Below are positions 49,726-64,000 of a DNA stretch of 64,000 bases, piece by piece (the first letter of the stretch is position 1; every line of letters starts with the position of its first letter). This DNA comes from Rhodamnia argentea. Taxonomy: Eukaryota > Streptophyta > Magnoliopsida > Myrtales > Myrtaceae. The position numbers and the translations under genes were made by a program. Location: NCBI RefSeq assembly GCF_020921035.1, contig NC_063155.1, positions 7,115,001-7,179,000 of the forward strand. Reading direction: 5' to 3'. The notes beneath the pieces are model-generated. The model ran no database searches. It was not told the DNA's origin and saw only the letters and a program-made list of their open reading frames with translations.

Positions 49726-50148
49726 GAGGGGAGCGAAGGGGAGGGGAAAAGGGAAAAAAGATAAACATAACTGAGAAGGAAAAACCAAAAACACAAAAAG
49801 AAAAGAAATCAAAATAGTAAAGGGCGACAATGCCCTTCGATTAGTCCCTTTTTTGAAATAATTTAAGCACTTCGAGCCCTTATTTAAAACAAAATCCACT
49901 TCAAGTCCTTATCTGAGAAAATGAGAGCACTCCGAGCCCTTTATTTAAATTTTTCCTCAATATCATCAAAATTTTAAAAAGTTGTCACCAAAGTTTCGGG
50001 AGACGAAGGCCGTCCATTCAAATCCGATTGATTGTGTAAAATCCTCCAAGCGCAAACGAGTCGGGATTGCATTTTCAAATAGTATGACTCTTATGCTCGT
50101 GCCACTTAAATTATTGAAAGATCTCGCCAAATAAATGGCCCTACTTGT

Positions 50149-50165
50149 TCGACCAAAAAAAATAA
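50149..50165 (+). mobile_element. 17-bp poly(A) micro-insertion with target duplication
   Basis: tcgaccaaaaaaaataa lies between aaatggccctacttgt (50133-50148) and aaatgaccctacttgt (50166-50181), a 16-bp duplication with one mismatch. Confidence 0.65.
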
Positions 50166-50680
50166 AAATGACCCTACTTGTATTCAATTTGTTAAACATG
50201 CCTACATGATGAGGAAATATTAGGCATTCAAAGATTGAGCAAATCACGAACACAACAAACGTACTAGAAATTGCAATACTTCCTTATATGGTCCATTAGC
50301 AAAGGAGAGGGGCATTTTTATTTAGACTTGGTTAGAATAACAGTTTTTGGATGATTACAATAATAAATAATAACAGCATGTTGTGAAGTATAAATTTTAA
50401 AAAAGAATTAATCCTATAATAATTTATAATATATTTTTTTTAGCACAAAATAAACTGTTAGTTTAATAGTCAGCCAGAGGTTTTTATATAATCAATTTCC
50501 TTTTTATTTTGCAAAATCCTTTTTATCAAAAATAAAGAAAAAAAGGTCGGGCAAGCCACGTCAGCGCAGCACGCCCTTAACTAAGATCCAAGAAGAAGGT
50601 GGGACCCTCCACTCCCACTCCCCACTCTGTGTGGGTGGAGCCTGTCTTGTCCGAGACCGAAACCTGTCGACCCGAAGACC

Positions 50681-50750
50681 CATAAATAGTGGCCGTGACG
50701 ACCCACTTCGAACTGCAAGCAGAAGAGAGAGAGAGAGAGAGAGAGAGACG
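50681..50750 (+). promoter_or_regulatory. AIH: AIH core promoter and GA-repeat leader
   Basis: A weak TATA-like cataaatag at 50681 lies 72 bases before the AIH start codon. A GA dinucleotide run (about 50724-50747) fills the leader just before the ATG, as in NHP2. Inferred from position. Confidence 0.45.
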
Positions 50751-50752
50751 CC

Positions 50753-55452
<4,700 letters not shown>

Positions 55453-56240
55453 CACGATTCATGGCCGATTGCCAAATATATGGCAAAAACTCATTATAAT
55501 GCTTGCGGACCTCTGTGAAGCTCCCAAACCACACGAGAAGTTCATCCACCTAAATTATCACTGCCAAATATTTTCTGATACGTGAGTGCTGATTCCACGA
55601 GTGCTGCTTCTTGTGTGCCCTATGATGGCCCCTGTATTTTGGATTCGATTCTGACATTGGGATACGTATGTACCATCATTAGCTCCGTCAAAGTAAACAT
55701 CATAAGACCTTCTTCTTCGTGAAGAACATTCAACAGTGAAGTGATAAGCTATTTGACAGTATTATTCTGGTCATTTGTTGATTTTTCTAACTAGTTTGAG
55801 CTCATTATCAAGCGCAGCATGAGTCCCCTGATGTAACGGTCGGTCAGGGGTCATTAACTGAGACAAATTTAGGGTATGTTTTGTGGAAAACTTACATTTG
55901 CAAAATATTTTACTGAAAACGATCGGTTGTATAACTTATAAAAGTGAATTAATGAAAAATATTTTCATCGTACATGATAATGTTTAGGCATAAATTGTTA
56001 TCAATGATAAAAAAGGAAGTTGTTGATTAATTATTTCAGCGATATGATCAATCTTTTTGGAAATATATATTTCGAATGATTGAATCTTTGGCATAGACAA
56101 AAGGAGATGATATTAGGAAAAAGTATTATGTATAGATTTTAGAAATCATTTAACTTTGAAATCTTATGATATTTGAAATTGCCATTCGTAAAAAATCTTT
56201 ACTTAATAATCTCCAAATATCGAATGATGATGGAAAATCG
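55453..56240. other. AIH 3' flank with a MITE relic
   Basis: AIH 3' UTR to about 55800. From about 55865 to 56090 there is a MITE-like stretch (gaaaaatattttcatcg, aatgtttaggcataaattg) related to the one in TTM intron 5. No gene. Confidence 0.5.
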
Positions 56241-56796
56241 GGAGAAGTGTCAAAAAAGTCCTAAATTTATTGCATTGATGCCAATTAAGTCCTAAAATTT
56301 TATTGGTATCAATTCAATCATAAACCTTTTGCATTGGTGTCAATTCAATCTTAAATACTTTGTATTTATGCCAATTGAGTTAATTCGGCCAATTTTGGCA
56401 GAAAATTGCAAGCGGAGACAACGATTGTCTTACGTGACATCGCCGGTGCTGACTTAGACATTTTTTCATACTATTCTAATATTTTAAATAATTTTATAAG
56501 CATTTTTTGGTTTTTTAAAAAATATTTTAAAATATTAAAAAATTATTCGCGTTAACACCAACCGTGCCACGTAAAGCAATTGACGTCCACGCCAGCGATT
56601 TTAGGCTAAAATTGATTGAATTGACTCAATTAGCATAAATACAAAATAGTTAGGACTAAATTGGCACTAATGCAAAAGGTTTATGATTGAATTGGCACCA
56701 ATAAAAATTTTAGGACTGAATTGACATAAAAAAAAAAGTTTAGGACTGAATTGACACTAATATAATAGGTTTAAAACTTTTTTAAGACTTTTCCCT
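56241..56796. mobile_element. Foldback (MULE-like MITE) of family C
   Basis: The left arm 'gtcaaaaaagtcctaaattt', 'tcaattcaatcataaacc' is repeated inverted at the right ('ttaggactgaattgacac', 'aagacttttccct'). The flanks ggaaaatcg and agaaaatct agree at 7 of 9. The centre contains 'ccggtgctgac' and 'gtgccacgtaaag', phrases also seen at 63470-63510, so the elements are related. Confidence 0.65.
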
Positions 56797-56799
56797 AGA

Positions 56800-57557
56800 A
56801 AATCTGAAAATTCTTAAAATAGTGGTCGCAAAACATAGAGATCTGAGCGTGTACATATTGCATACAATTTTTATCAGAATGTTATTACATGCAATTACGA
56901 GGTTGCAAAAGATCTTTAACGTTGTATAAGACGAAATCGAGGGGAACTTGTAACGGCAAAAGGGCCGAGGTTGATTCCCCGCGAAGCGAGCAACGTAGGC
57001 GAACTCTTTCGTTTTGCACACTCCCTGATTTGATGCTCGCCACTCGCCCACAATATATACACAACCGACAAGTCAACGCCCATCTCGCCACTGACTGAAC
57101 GAGTGAAGCTCCATGTAATGTGTGACCGACCATAAGCTATAGAAACCCATGTGGTCGATTGTAATTTTGCAGGGGATCCCGGACGTGATGCTCGCGAAGG
57201 AAAACGAGAGATCAGAGCAATTTAGCAAGCCCAAAAATATATAATCACGAAACACACACAGACGCAGAATTGCAACAGATCAACCCCCCCTTTCGCTCTC
57301 CGTCTCTCTCTCGCTTGCAAGTCATTGACGCGAAGAAGCCTTGAAGGAGACGCAGAGCGAGACAGAGAGATAGAGAGAGCCCACGAGATTTCAAGATCCC
57401 CAATTCATTTCTATTGAATGGTGAAACAGTAGGAATGAGAAATTAGCAATCTTGAAATCGTTTCACAGAGAGAGGGTGAGAAAAGAAAAAAGGGGGGAAT
57501 TTTTTTTTTTCCTTTCTTTCTTTCTACGTGCTTGAAGAACGAGAGGAGTTTGTACAG
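56800..57557. other. Upstream region and 5' UTR of the PK3-type kinase gene
   Basis: Includes a pyrimidine-rich stretch (ctctccgtctctctctcg, near 57293) and a leader with short T/C tracts before the ATG. No clear TATA box; a possible tatatacacaac occurs at 57053 but is far upstream. Confidence 0.4.
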
Positions 57558-60500
57558 ATGGGGTGTACATTTTCTGGGTTGAACGCGCTATACGACGCCG
57601 TGAATGGGGGAGGGGACGTCTGGATCAACGAGAACAGGTTCAGGATCTTGAGGCAGCTCGGGGAAGGTGGGTTCGCGTTCGTGTATCTGGTCAAGGAGGT
57701 GGTCAACGATTCCTCCTCTGTCTCCGGTGGAGGTCTGGCCAAGAAAGTGAAGGACCCTTCTCATCTTTCAGGTCCCAATTTATTCCTTTCGATTGAATTT
57801 TGCAGCTGTGTGTTTGTACTATCAGATCTTGTTGGCGCCCCCTTTTCGTTCTGTATTTGGAATTCCTGATCTGGGTGCTTTTGTCTAGTGATTTGACTGC
57901 TTGGTTGTGATTCTCATGAACTGGCTATTGATCCAATCGAAAGACTCAATTGCGATTTGGACTCGATGTGAGTCCAGCTTGGAAGATGTTTGCATTTTTT
58001 TGGGGTACTTTCTGGTGTCTTAAAAGAAGCATTAGGAGCCCCCGTTATGTGTCTAATCTGGTTCCTAGATGGTGTTGGTAGGTTTTGCTTGTTTATGTTT
58101 GAGGAGTCCTGCCATCTAGCTTTCACGGAAGTCTCTTTGAGTTGGATACTTTGGTGTCTGCATTGGTTTTTGTTAGATTTTAGCAAGAAATTCAGGAGTG
58201 GCTTTTTTGTTTTTTCGCCTGTTTTAACTTTGCTGAAATTCATTCTGGATCTTAATATTTCTGCATTGTAGTTCTGTTGTTAATTTCGTTTCTATGCAGA
58301 TGATGGCACTTACGCAATGAAAAAAGTTCTCATTCAGAATGGTGAACAGTTGGAATTGGTGAGGGAAGAGATTCGTGTTTCATCTCTGTTTAGTCACCCC
58401 AATCTGCTTCCCCTTCTGGATCACGCCATCATTGCTGTTAAGGTAATTACCAAGTGATTGACCTTTGGTATCATTCTGCATAGATCGCCTGTCAGCATGT
58501 TATCACGTAGATGACCGTTACTTTGTTGATACAAACAGAATAATCATTCACTTAGTGGCTTTAGTAATGTTGTCGTGGGTGCTTCTCTTGCATTTTCAAC
58601 AACTAATCTTTTTCTGAACCAAATAGTGTCACCATCTTCTTCCCTTTGCTGAAATATGTTTCCAGCTTTTTTTGAGTCCTTTTTTTGCTTGCATCATCTT
58701 CATAAGATGATAAATGGTTTCTGACTAACATACTTGGAGGCTGGAATCTTTCCTGTTCTTGTTACATATGATTTGAGCGAGTGGTTATGATATTGATAAA
58801 GATCTACTTTCTAGACTGCACAAGAAGGATCTTGGAACCATGAAGCATATTTGTTATTTCCAGTTCATCTGGATGGAACTTTATTTGATAATGCCAAAGC
58901 TATGAAAGCAAAAAAAGAGTTCTTTTCAACCGCTGATGTCCTCCAAATATTCCGACAGGTAAACAACGATTTTCCAATTTATTTTTTTCTTTCTTGTTCA
59001 CGCAATGTAGGTGCTTGATATACAGATGTTTCCCTGTGACATGCCATTGCTTATTCACGTCTGAACCACTTCTTGCTCGTTCACATTACATAGTAACACA
59101 ATACAATCTGTTCTTTTAATACTATCTTGAATTTTACTAACTAGAAAATCACGGCAGCTATTAACATATATTAAAAGAGTGAATTGTGTTTATAGTAGAA
59201 GTGCTGCTTGAGTTGATGCCATGTCACTTGGTTGGATTTCTTTTTCGAGACTTTATAAAGTAATTTATTAGAACATAGAAAGAAACAAAGAAAAGGAAAG
59301 CATCACAAGACTATGAGAAGTCAGAGCAAGATGTCCAAAGCTGAATAAAAGAGTACTGCACAGAAGCAACCGACGATTCTAAACCCTCAAACAATCTTTT
59401 GTTGAATTCCTTGCAAATGCACCACAGTAGGCAAACTTGTTGAGCACTCCATGAATTCATAGAATTTGAGCCTCCTCGATAAGCATTTGAACAGCTAAAA
59501 AGCTGGATGGCATGACTTGGCATAACCCATGCCACCTTAGATGAGCTAAGTACATGAGTCCAAGGCTTAAGAGCAAAGTCGCAATGAAGAAAGAGACGAT
59601 CAATGGATTTCCCTGAATACTTACACATGCAGCACGAATCCGTGAGAATGAAATCCGGTTTCTCTGAGATTTCCAATAGTTAGAATCTTATCCCAAGCTA
59701 CTGTCCAATAAAACAGAGAGATACTATAAGGCATAAGGAGCCGACAGATTGCTTTAGAGGGGAATGAGCGAGGGGATAAAGCCCTAAGATAGAGTAACAT
59801 GATTTAACACTGAAATTCTTGTTATTAGCTGGGTGCCACATCATCTTGTCAACGCCCAAAACCAACAATTTTGAACAAATAAGAATATCTGATACGAGTT
59901 AATCAAATAAAGCTGCCAACCTTAAAAGTTCCTGATGAGACAGGATTTCAGCGAATCTAACCACCCTCTCGATGTCACTCGGTTGGATTAAGAGCAGTAG
60001 CAAATGCTCCAATTCCGTGTCATTTTTCTTGTTAATATCTTGGTATGTTGACATTACAAGTTGAGCACAATGTGTTGAGAGTGTATTAGGAGCTGTTGGA
60101 CTAAGCAAGTAGGTGATACAGCTTTGTGCAGGACTTAAACATATGCACAGTTTGGAGCCACCTTATGCACATAATGATGTGAAACCTGGTAATGTCCTCA
60201 TAACGCATAGGAAGGGACAACCTCCTCTTGCAATATTGATGGATTTTGGAAGCGCTCGGCCTGCAAGGAGGCAAATTCGCTCTCGTTCAGAGGCACTGCA
60301 GTTACAGGTGCTTGTTTATCCTATACCTGTGTGGATGCGTGTGCGTGCATGTGGGGGGTGTCTATAACTTTTTGTCTGTAGTTTGGTTGAGGAAAAAATC
60401 TCTTGCATTTTTTGTACATCAATAACTCTTGGTCTGTGCCAATGAGGCGTTGGCTGAGTTGGTGAGATCTATGGGCCTTAGACAGTTAAACCGATGAGGT

Positions 60501-61903
60501 CCCGGGTTCGAATCTCCCCGGCCGAGTCTTGGGGGACTTAACTAGTGGCATTGGCACTCATACCTCCACTACCCCGAGGAATAGTCCATTGCACATGGGA
60601 AACCTCGGTTACCAAAAAAAAAAAAAAAACTCTTGGTCTGTCTTTCGTCTATGTCATAGTACCATTATGTGGAATATTTTATTGGGTGTTGTGGGCTTCA
60701 TCAATTTGGATGATGTATGTTCTTTTCAGTTGGCTTTTCCAAGTGTTATCAAATAAAGCTTGTGTAAAGTGAAAATTTTAGTATGAGGCTAGCCTATCCT
60801 CTGCCATATAAAATGTTATCCATGTGAACTAAAGAAGCCCGGTTCATCTCTTGCTGAGTGATTGCACTTTGTATTGCTTTCTTATGTTGGTCCATGGCTT
60901 GCCATTGTACAGGAGTGGGCTTCTGAACATTGTTCAGCACCTTTCCGGGCACCTGAGTTATGGGACTGCCCGAGCCAGGCAGACATTGATGAGAGAACTG
61001 ATATATGGTCTTTAGGATGTACGCTGTACGCAATAATGTAAGTAATTATCCTCATGCGTCGTTTCTGTTCATCTCACTCTTGCCTTGGGAGAACTTAAAT
61101 GCTCTTGTTTGCATATGCGTTCACAAACCTATTGGATCTGATAATGCAATTTTTTGCTTGGGCATTTACCTATACGTATGTCATATTTATGTATACATAC
61201 ATGTGTGTGTATTTTCTTCTCAAAAGACAAGTACAGTCAAAAAACTCAAAACATCATGTGATTTTGTTGTTTACAAGTACTCCAACTTCTTTCTTGCCTA
61301 TCTGTTCGAGCCCTATACTTGTTTATCTGGTAGGCGACTAGTTTGACTTGCCAGTCTTGTTGGTTTTCTGTAATGACTAGTCTAGACTGAAATCAAATGG
61401 GAGTGCAATTAGTTTGCTAGCAGGACCTAAGCCTGTTTCTTTTATCTGAGTTAATCAGGCATATAAAGGATATTTGGTTAGACGACAACCAACTCTTGCA
61501 CATTCAATGCTATGCCGGAAATTTGACTGGAACATTTGATTCCCATGTGGGCTATGCATGTAGTTATCCCTACAAAGAATCTTTCCAGTAAAACCAAAGG
61601 CTTGAGTCTGTGGTGTTGTGGCCATTATTTACTACTAGTTTTCTCATCCTTGTTCTCACTCTTCTTTCCCCCAAAAGGTTTGGTGTATCTCCATTTGAGT
61701 ATGCCCTTGGAGAATCCGGAGGAAGCCTACAATTAGCGATAGTCAATGCGCAGGTGAAGTGGCCGGCTGGACCCAATCCTCCATATCCAGAAGCGCTCCA
61801 CCAGTTCGTGACGTGGATGCTTCAGCCGCAGGTCGCGATCCGTCCGCACATTGATGATGTCATAATTCACGTCGACAAGTTGATCTCAAAGTTCTCTCAC
61901 TGA
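57558..61903 (+). CDS. PK3: STK16/NAK-type Ser/Thr kinase (PK3), 6 exons
   Basis: Protein kinase of the STK16/MPSK family. Exons 57558-57771, 58300-58442, 58815-58958, 60122-60307, 60913-61037, 61678-61903, GT-AG; sum 1038 bases, 345 residues (family about 345). MGC at the N-terminus fits dual myristoylation and palmitoylation, hence Golgi/plasma-membrane binding (inferred from STK16). The in-frame ATG ten codons upstream would abolish this and is rejected. Seen: glycine loop LGEGGFAFVYLV, lysine in YAMKKVLI, LVREEIRVSSLFSHPNLLPL, catalytic loop HNDVKPGNVLI (HND instead of HRD, usual for this family), DFGSARPARRQI, RAPELWDCPSQADIDERTD, and IWSLGCTLYAIMFGVSPFEY. Intron 3 has a LINE fragment and intron 4 a SINE. 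Orthologue of At5g08160. Confidence 0.95.
59262..59720 (-). mobile_element. LINE 3' fragment (zf-RVT domain) in PK3 intron 3
   Basis: A 121-residue open frame on the minus strand has the zinc-binding reverse-transcriptase C-terminal domain: CCMCKYSGKSIDRLFLHC, WTHVLSSSKVAWVMP and LLWCICKEFNKRLFEGLE. The RT and endonuclease domains are absent, so it is a 5'-truncated plant L1-type LINE. The minus-strand 3' end is near 59262. The open frame is intact over the fragment, implying modest age. Confidence 0.75.
60438..60627 (+). mobile_element. tRNA-derived SINE with 14-bp target duplication, in PK3 intron 4
   Basis: Flanked by perfect AACTCTTGGTCTGT (60424-60437 and 60628-60641). The head has an A box (tggctgagttggtgag) and a B box (gggttcgaatctcc), then a SINE body ending ctcggttacc and a poly(A) tail of about 15. 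Length 190 bp including tail. The perfect duplication and intact promoter boxes make it young. Confidence 0.9.
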
Positions 61904-62556
61904 GCTCTTGTAGGATGAGAACGATGTGGGAGTAGCGCTAGTCCTAGAGAATGGTCATTTAAAGAGAGTCCGTATATCTATCTCCTATTTTGCCTCTCTT
62001 ATCCTCTTCTGTGATTGTCCATGAAAGCAGTTTTAACAGTTCGTTATAAAATATTTCACTAAGGTAAAAGTTTGTCGGTTCTTGTATCTGTAGTGTTCAT
62101 CAGCTAATGCATTTGTTGAATGGTCTTTGCCGCGCTCTTCTGAATTCTTTCGGTGAACATTCCGAGTTTTGACGACTCTTACTATGTACAGACAATACTA
62201 GTCGTGGTTGCTGACCCTACTGCATGATCGTTGCCATAATTTCTGTTGCCCTAGTTGACATTGATAATAAGATTTCAGCATTCGTCTGTCTTATATTTCG
62301 TGGTTCGTCGTTCGTCGTGGTATTGCTTTTCGAGCAATTCCTTAATTTCGGCATTCAACTCTTTGTTGAACCTGCATTAGGTGGAAATGTGGGTGAAATT
62401 TGACCGACGTTTGCAGTGCATCTAATAGAGGAGTGTTTTCATTTAGTATTGCTCCTTGATAAGATGAACATAGAAATGTCATTACAATGCTAGACATGGA
62501 GGCTAATCCTTTGGGATAAATTTATGACGCCTCTATTCAATGTATCCAACGAGATG
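61904..62556. other. PK3 3' flank
   Basis: Probable 3' UTR and unremarkable intergenic DNA; no gene. Confidence 0.45.
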
Positions 62557-62564
62557 GTGTCTAT

Positions 62565-62837
62565 TAGGGGTGTCAATGGGCTGGGTCTTGGCCCGGCCCG
62601 AGCTGGCTCGAAACAGAACAGTACCAAGCTCAACCCGGCCCGACTCGAGGTGGGTTGGATTTTGGTCTGATTCTTTTTTTTTTCTTTTTTGGAATCAAAA
62701 TCAATTAACAAACCCATCAAATGAAAGAATATATAAAGAAAAAATAAAAATGAATTAAATTAAAAAGAAAACATTGGTGTTAAAAAAGTCATGGTGACAG
62801 GCCGGCTCATCTAGTGCGGGCTTTTTTGACACCCCTA
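62565..62837. mobile_element. hAT-type MITE with 8-bp target duplication
   Basis: The termini TAGGGGTGTCAA and (inverted) the same 12 bases are flanked by GTGTCTAT at 62557-62564 and 62838-62845. 273 bp, no transposase, with a GC-rich left half (cttggcccggcccgagct). The terminal inverted repeat and 8-bp duplication are diagnostic of hAT. Confidence 0.9.
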
Positions 62838-62889
62838 GTGTCTATACTGTACACAATAAGAGAATTTTGTGTGATGTTATATTCGACAT

Positions 62890-63860
62890 TTTTCAAAATT
62901 CCTCGGAAAAATTGTTCAAAAAGCCCTAAATCTATTGTACAACAGTCAATTCACTTCCAAATCTTTTGATTGTGTCAAATTTAGCTTAAACCTTTTGACA
63001 TTTAGGGGAAAATTGTCAAAAAAGTCTTAAATCTTTCACACTTTTGTCAATTGAGTATTAAACCTTTTTAAGTTTGTTGATTTAGTTAGAAACCTTTTCA
63101 CTTTTAGCCAATTAACTCCTATTTGCTGGAAATCTTGTTGGTGATAATTTTTAATTTTTTTTTTTTTTTTTCGTTGCTAGCTTCAAGGCCGGTGACCCCG
63201 ACCAGATTAAGGCATGCAAGGGTTGGTAAGGGCGGGCAAGGGCCACGATGGCGACAGCTATAACCAATCGCCTTCGGTAGTGAGGGCTTCGCGGCCCTCA
63301 CCCGGGGGCCGACGACCCCGTTGGTCCTTGCCCAAGGGTAGGCGACCCTTGTTGGCTCTAATCCAATGGAGGTTGTTGACCTTGAAGCTAGCAAACAGAA
63401 AAATGAAAAAAAAAAAAAAATCGATTTTTAAAAATAAAAATGTTAAAAAAATTAGTAAAAATTGTCTACATCAATGTCACCGGTGCCACGTAAGACGTCC
63501 GGCGTCCATGTGAGCAAATTTTGACAAAAGGTAAAAAGGTTTAGGACCCAATCGATAAACTTAAAATGTTTAGGATTGAATTGGCAAAAGTGTGAAATAT
63601 TTAAAACTTTTTTAAAAATTTTCGTCAATTTAGTCTTAAACCTTTTGACGATTTGTCAATACGACCATTCGGGCTAATCATCCAAATAATAGGTTTAGGA
63701 CTAAATTGACAAATCTTCACAAAGTTTATGACTAAGTTGGCACAATCGAAAAAATTTAAGACTAGATTGGCAAATCGTCAAAAGGTTTAGGACAAAATTG
63801 ACACAATTAAATGGTTTAAAACCGAAGTAACCGTCCTAGAACAAATTCAAGACTTTTTGG
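62890..63860. mobile_element. Foldback within a foldback, GC-rich core (family C)
   Basis: Outer arms: 'aaaaagccctaaatctattg' at 62918 and, inverted, 'caagactttttgggac' at 63850. Inner arms: 'gtcaaaaaagtcttaaatct' at 63013 and 'tatttaaaacttttttaaaa' at 63597. Flanks of the inner element, gacatttag and tcaatttag, agree at 6-7 of 9. The core 63177-63395 is GC-rich (gaccccgaccag, ggccctcacccgggg) between T15 and A15 tracts. No domain is recognised in the core. Confidence 0.55.
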
Positions 63861-64000
63861 GACAATTATCCTGAAGAACCTAAGTTAAAGAACCTTTCAT
63901 AATGTAGCGTGTCTGCACAGTCCTAGGCCTATACAAAAGGAAGCCACTCACTGTTTGCTCTCTTCCCATTGCTTACCAGTTTAGGATTAGATTAACAAAT
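63861..64000. other. Window end, no feature recognised
   Basis: The last 140 bases contain a TATA-like ctatacaaaag at about 63931, but too little follows to call a gene. Confidence 0.3.

Larger units (their letters stand above)
47944..49955. mobile_element. Pack-MULE-like foldback carrying ARO and DUF26 gene fragments
   Basis: Long inverted arms: left 'gactcgaagtgctctcattt' (47962) and 'gaagggcattttcgcc' (48497), right the same phrases inverted at 49828-49945 (aagggcgacaatgcccttcg, gagagcactccgagc). The flanks atcaatatg and ctcaatatc agree at 7 of 9 bases, fitting a 9-bp Mutator duplication. Inside, in order: a nested foldback (48047-48474), a T/C tract, an ARM-repeat fragment (+), a DUF26 fragment (-), a second ARM fragment (-) and an A/G tract. 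No transposase. The arms match the smaller element at 13808. It lies between the divergent TTM and AIH genes. Confidence 0.8.

Noticed and set aside
60450-60525. tRNA gene
   Set aside because: A and B boxes are present, but the segment continues into a SINE body with poly(A) and target duplication and lacks a full cloverleaf by eye.

Overview
This is a stretch of plant nuclear genome, from a eudicot. The genes have GT-AG introns, their products match Arabidopsis-type plant proteins closely, and the AT-rich intergenic DNA is packed with MITEs, Mutator-like foldbacks, SINEs and LTR-retroelement remains. I cannot name the species; a woody eudicot such as a Myrtaceae member is only an impression. 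No rRNA, tRNA gene, CRISPR or bacterial-type feature is present.

Genes in order: tetraspanin (1061-2063, -); plastid enolase ENO1 (6018-9480, +, with one extra base in exon 1); PCO3-type plant cysteine oxidase (10358-13327, -); three strictosidine synthase-like (SSL) units, of which two are broken (from 19131 and about 21775) and one is intact (32197-33636, +); the H/ACA snoRNP protein NHP2 (36853-38833, +); a TTM1/TTM2-type uridine-kinase/CYTH phosphatase with a tail anchor (40054-46695, -); agmatine deiminase AIH (50753-55452, +); and an STK16/PK3-type kinase (57558-61903, +). All exon junctions were read by eye and each summed CDS closes in frame, except ENO1, which carries one surplus G.

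These genes do not form a functional operon-like unit. Their order is informative, however: orthologues of tetraspanin, ENO1, SSL and TTM1 sit together on Arabidopsis chromosome 1 (around At1g73980-At1g74045), while NHP2, AIH and PK3 are adjacent on chromosome 5 (At5g08160-At5g08180). The window therefore looks like an unfractionated ancestral block.

The spaces between genes hold the most unusual material. (a) A 2-kb Pack-MULE-like element between TTM and AIH (about 47944-49955) carries fragments of an ARMADILLO-REPEAT-ONLY gene in both orientations plus a DUF26 (CRK) exon, and another foldback is inserted in it. (b) Three copies of a foldback family built from tandem units of about 57 bp have recognisable 9-bp target duplications (17860, 20223, 53778). 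(c) Five tiny insertions of 16-29 bp consist of little more than 'GACC + poly(A)' and are flanked by 14-16-bp target duplications. (d) There are two SINEs with target duplications, an hAT MITE with an 8-bp duplication, a PIF/Harbinger-like nested element, a solo LTR of about 3 kb with a 5-bp duplication, and decayed Copia pieces. (e) AT-rich elements with GC-rich cores bounded by pyrimidine and purine tracts recur at several places.
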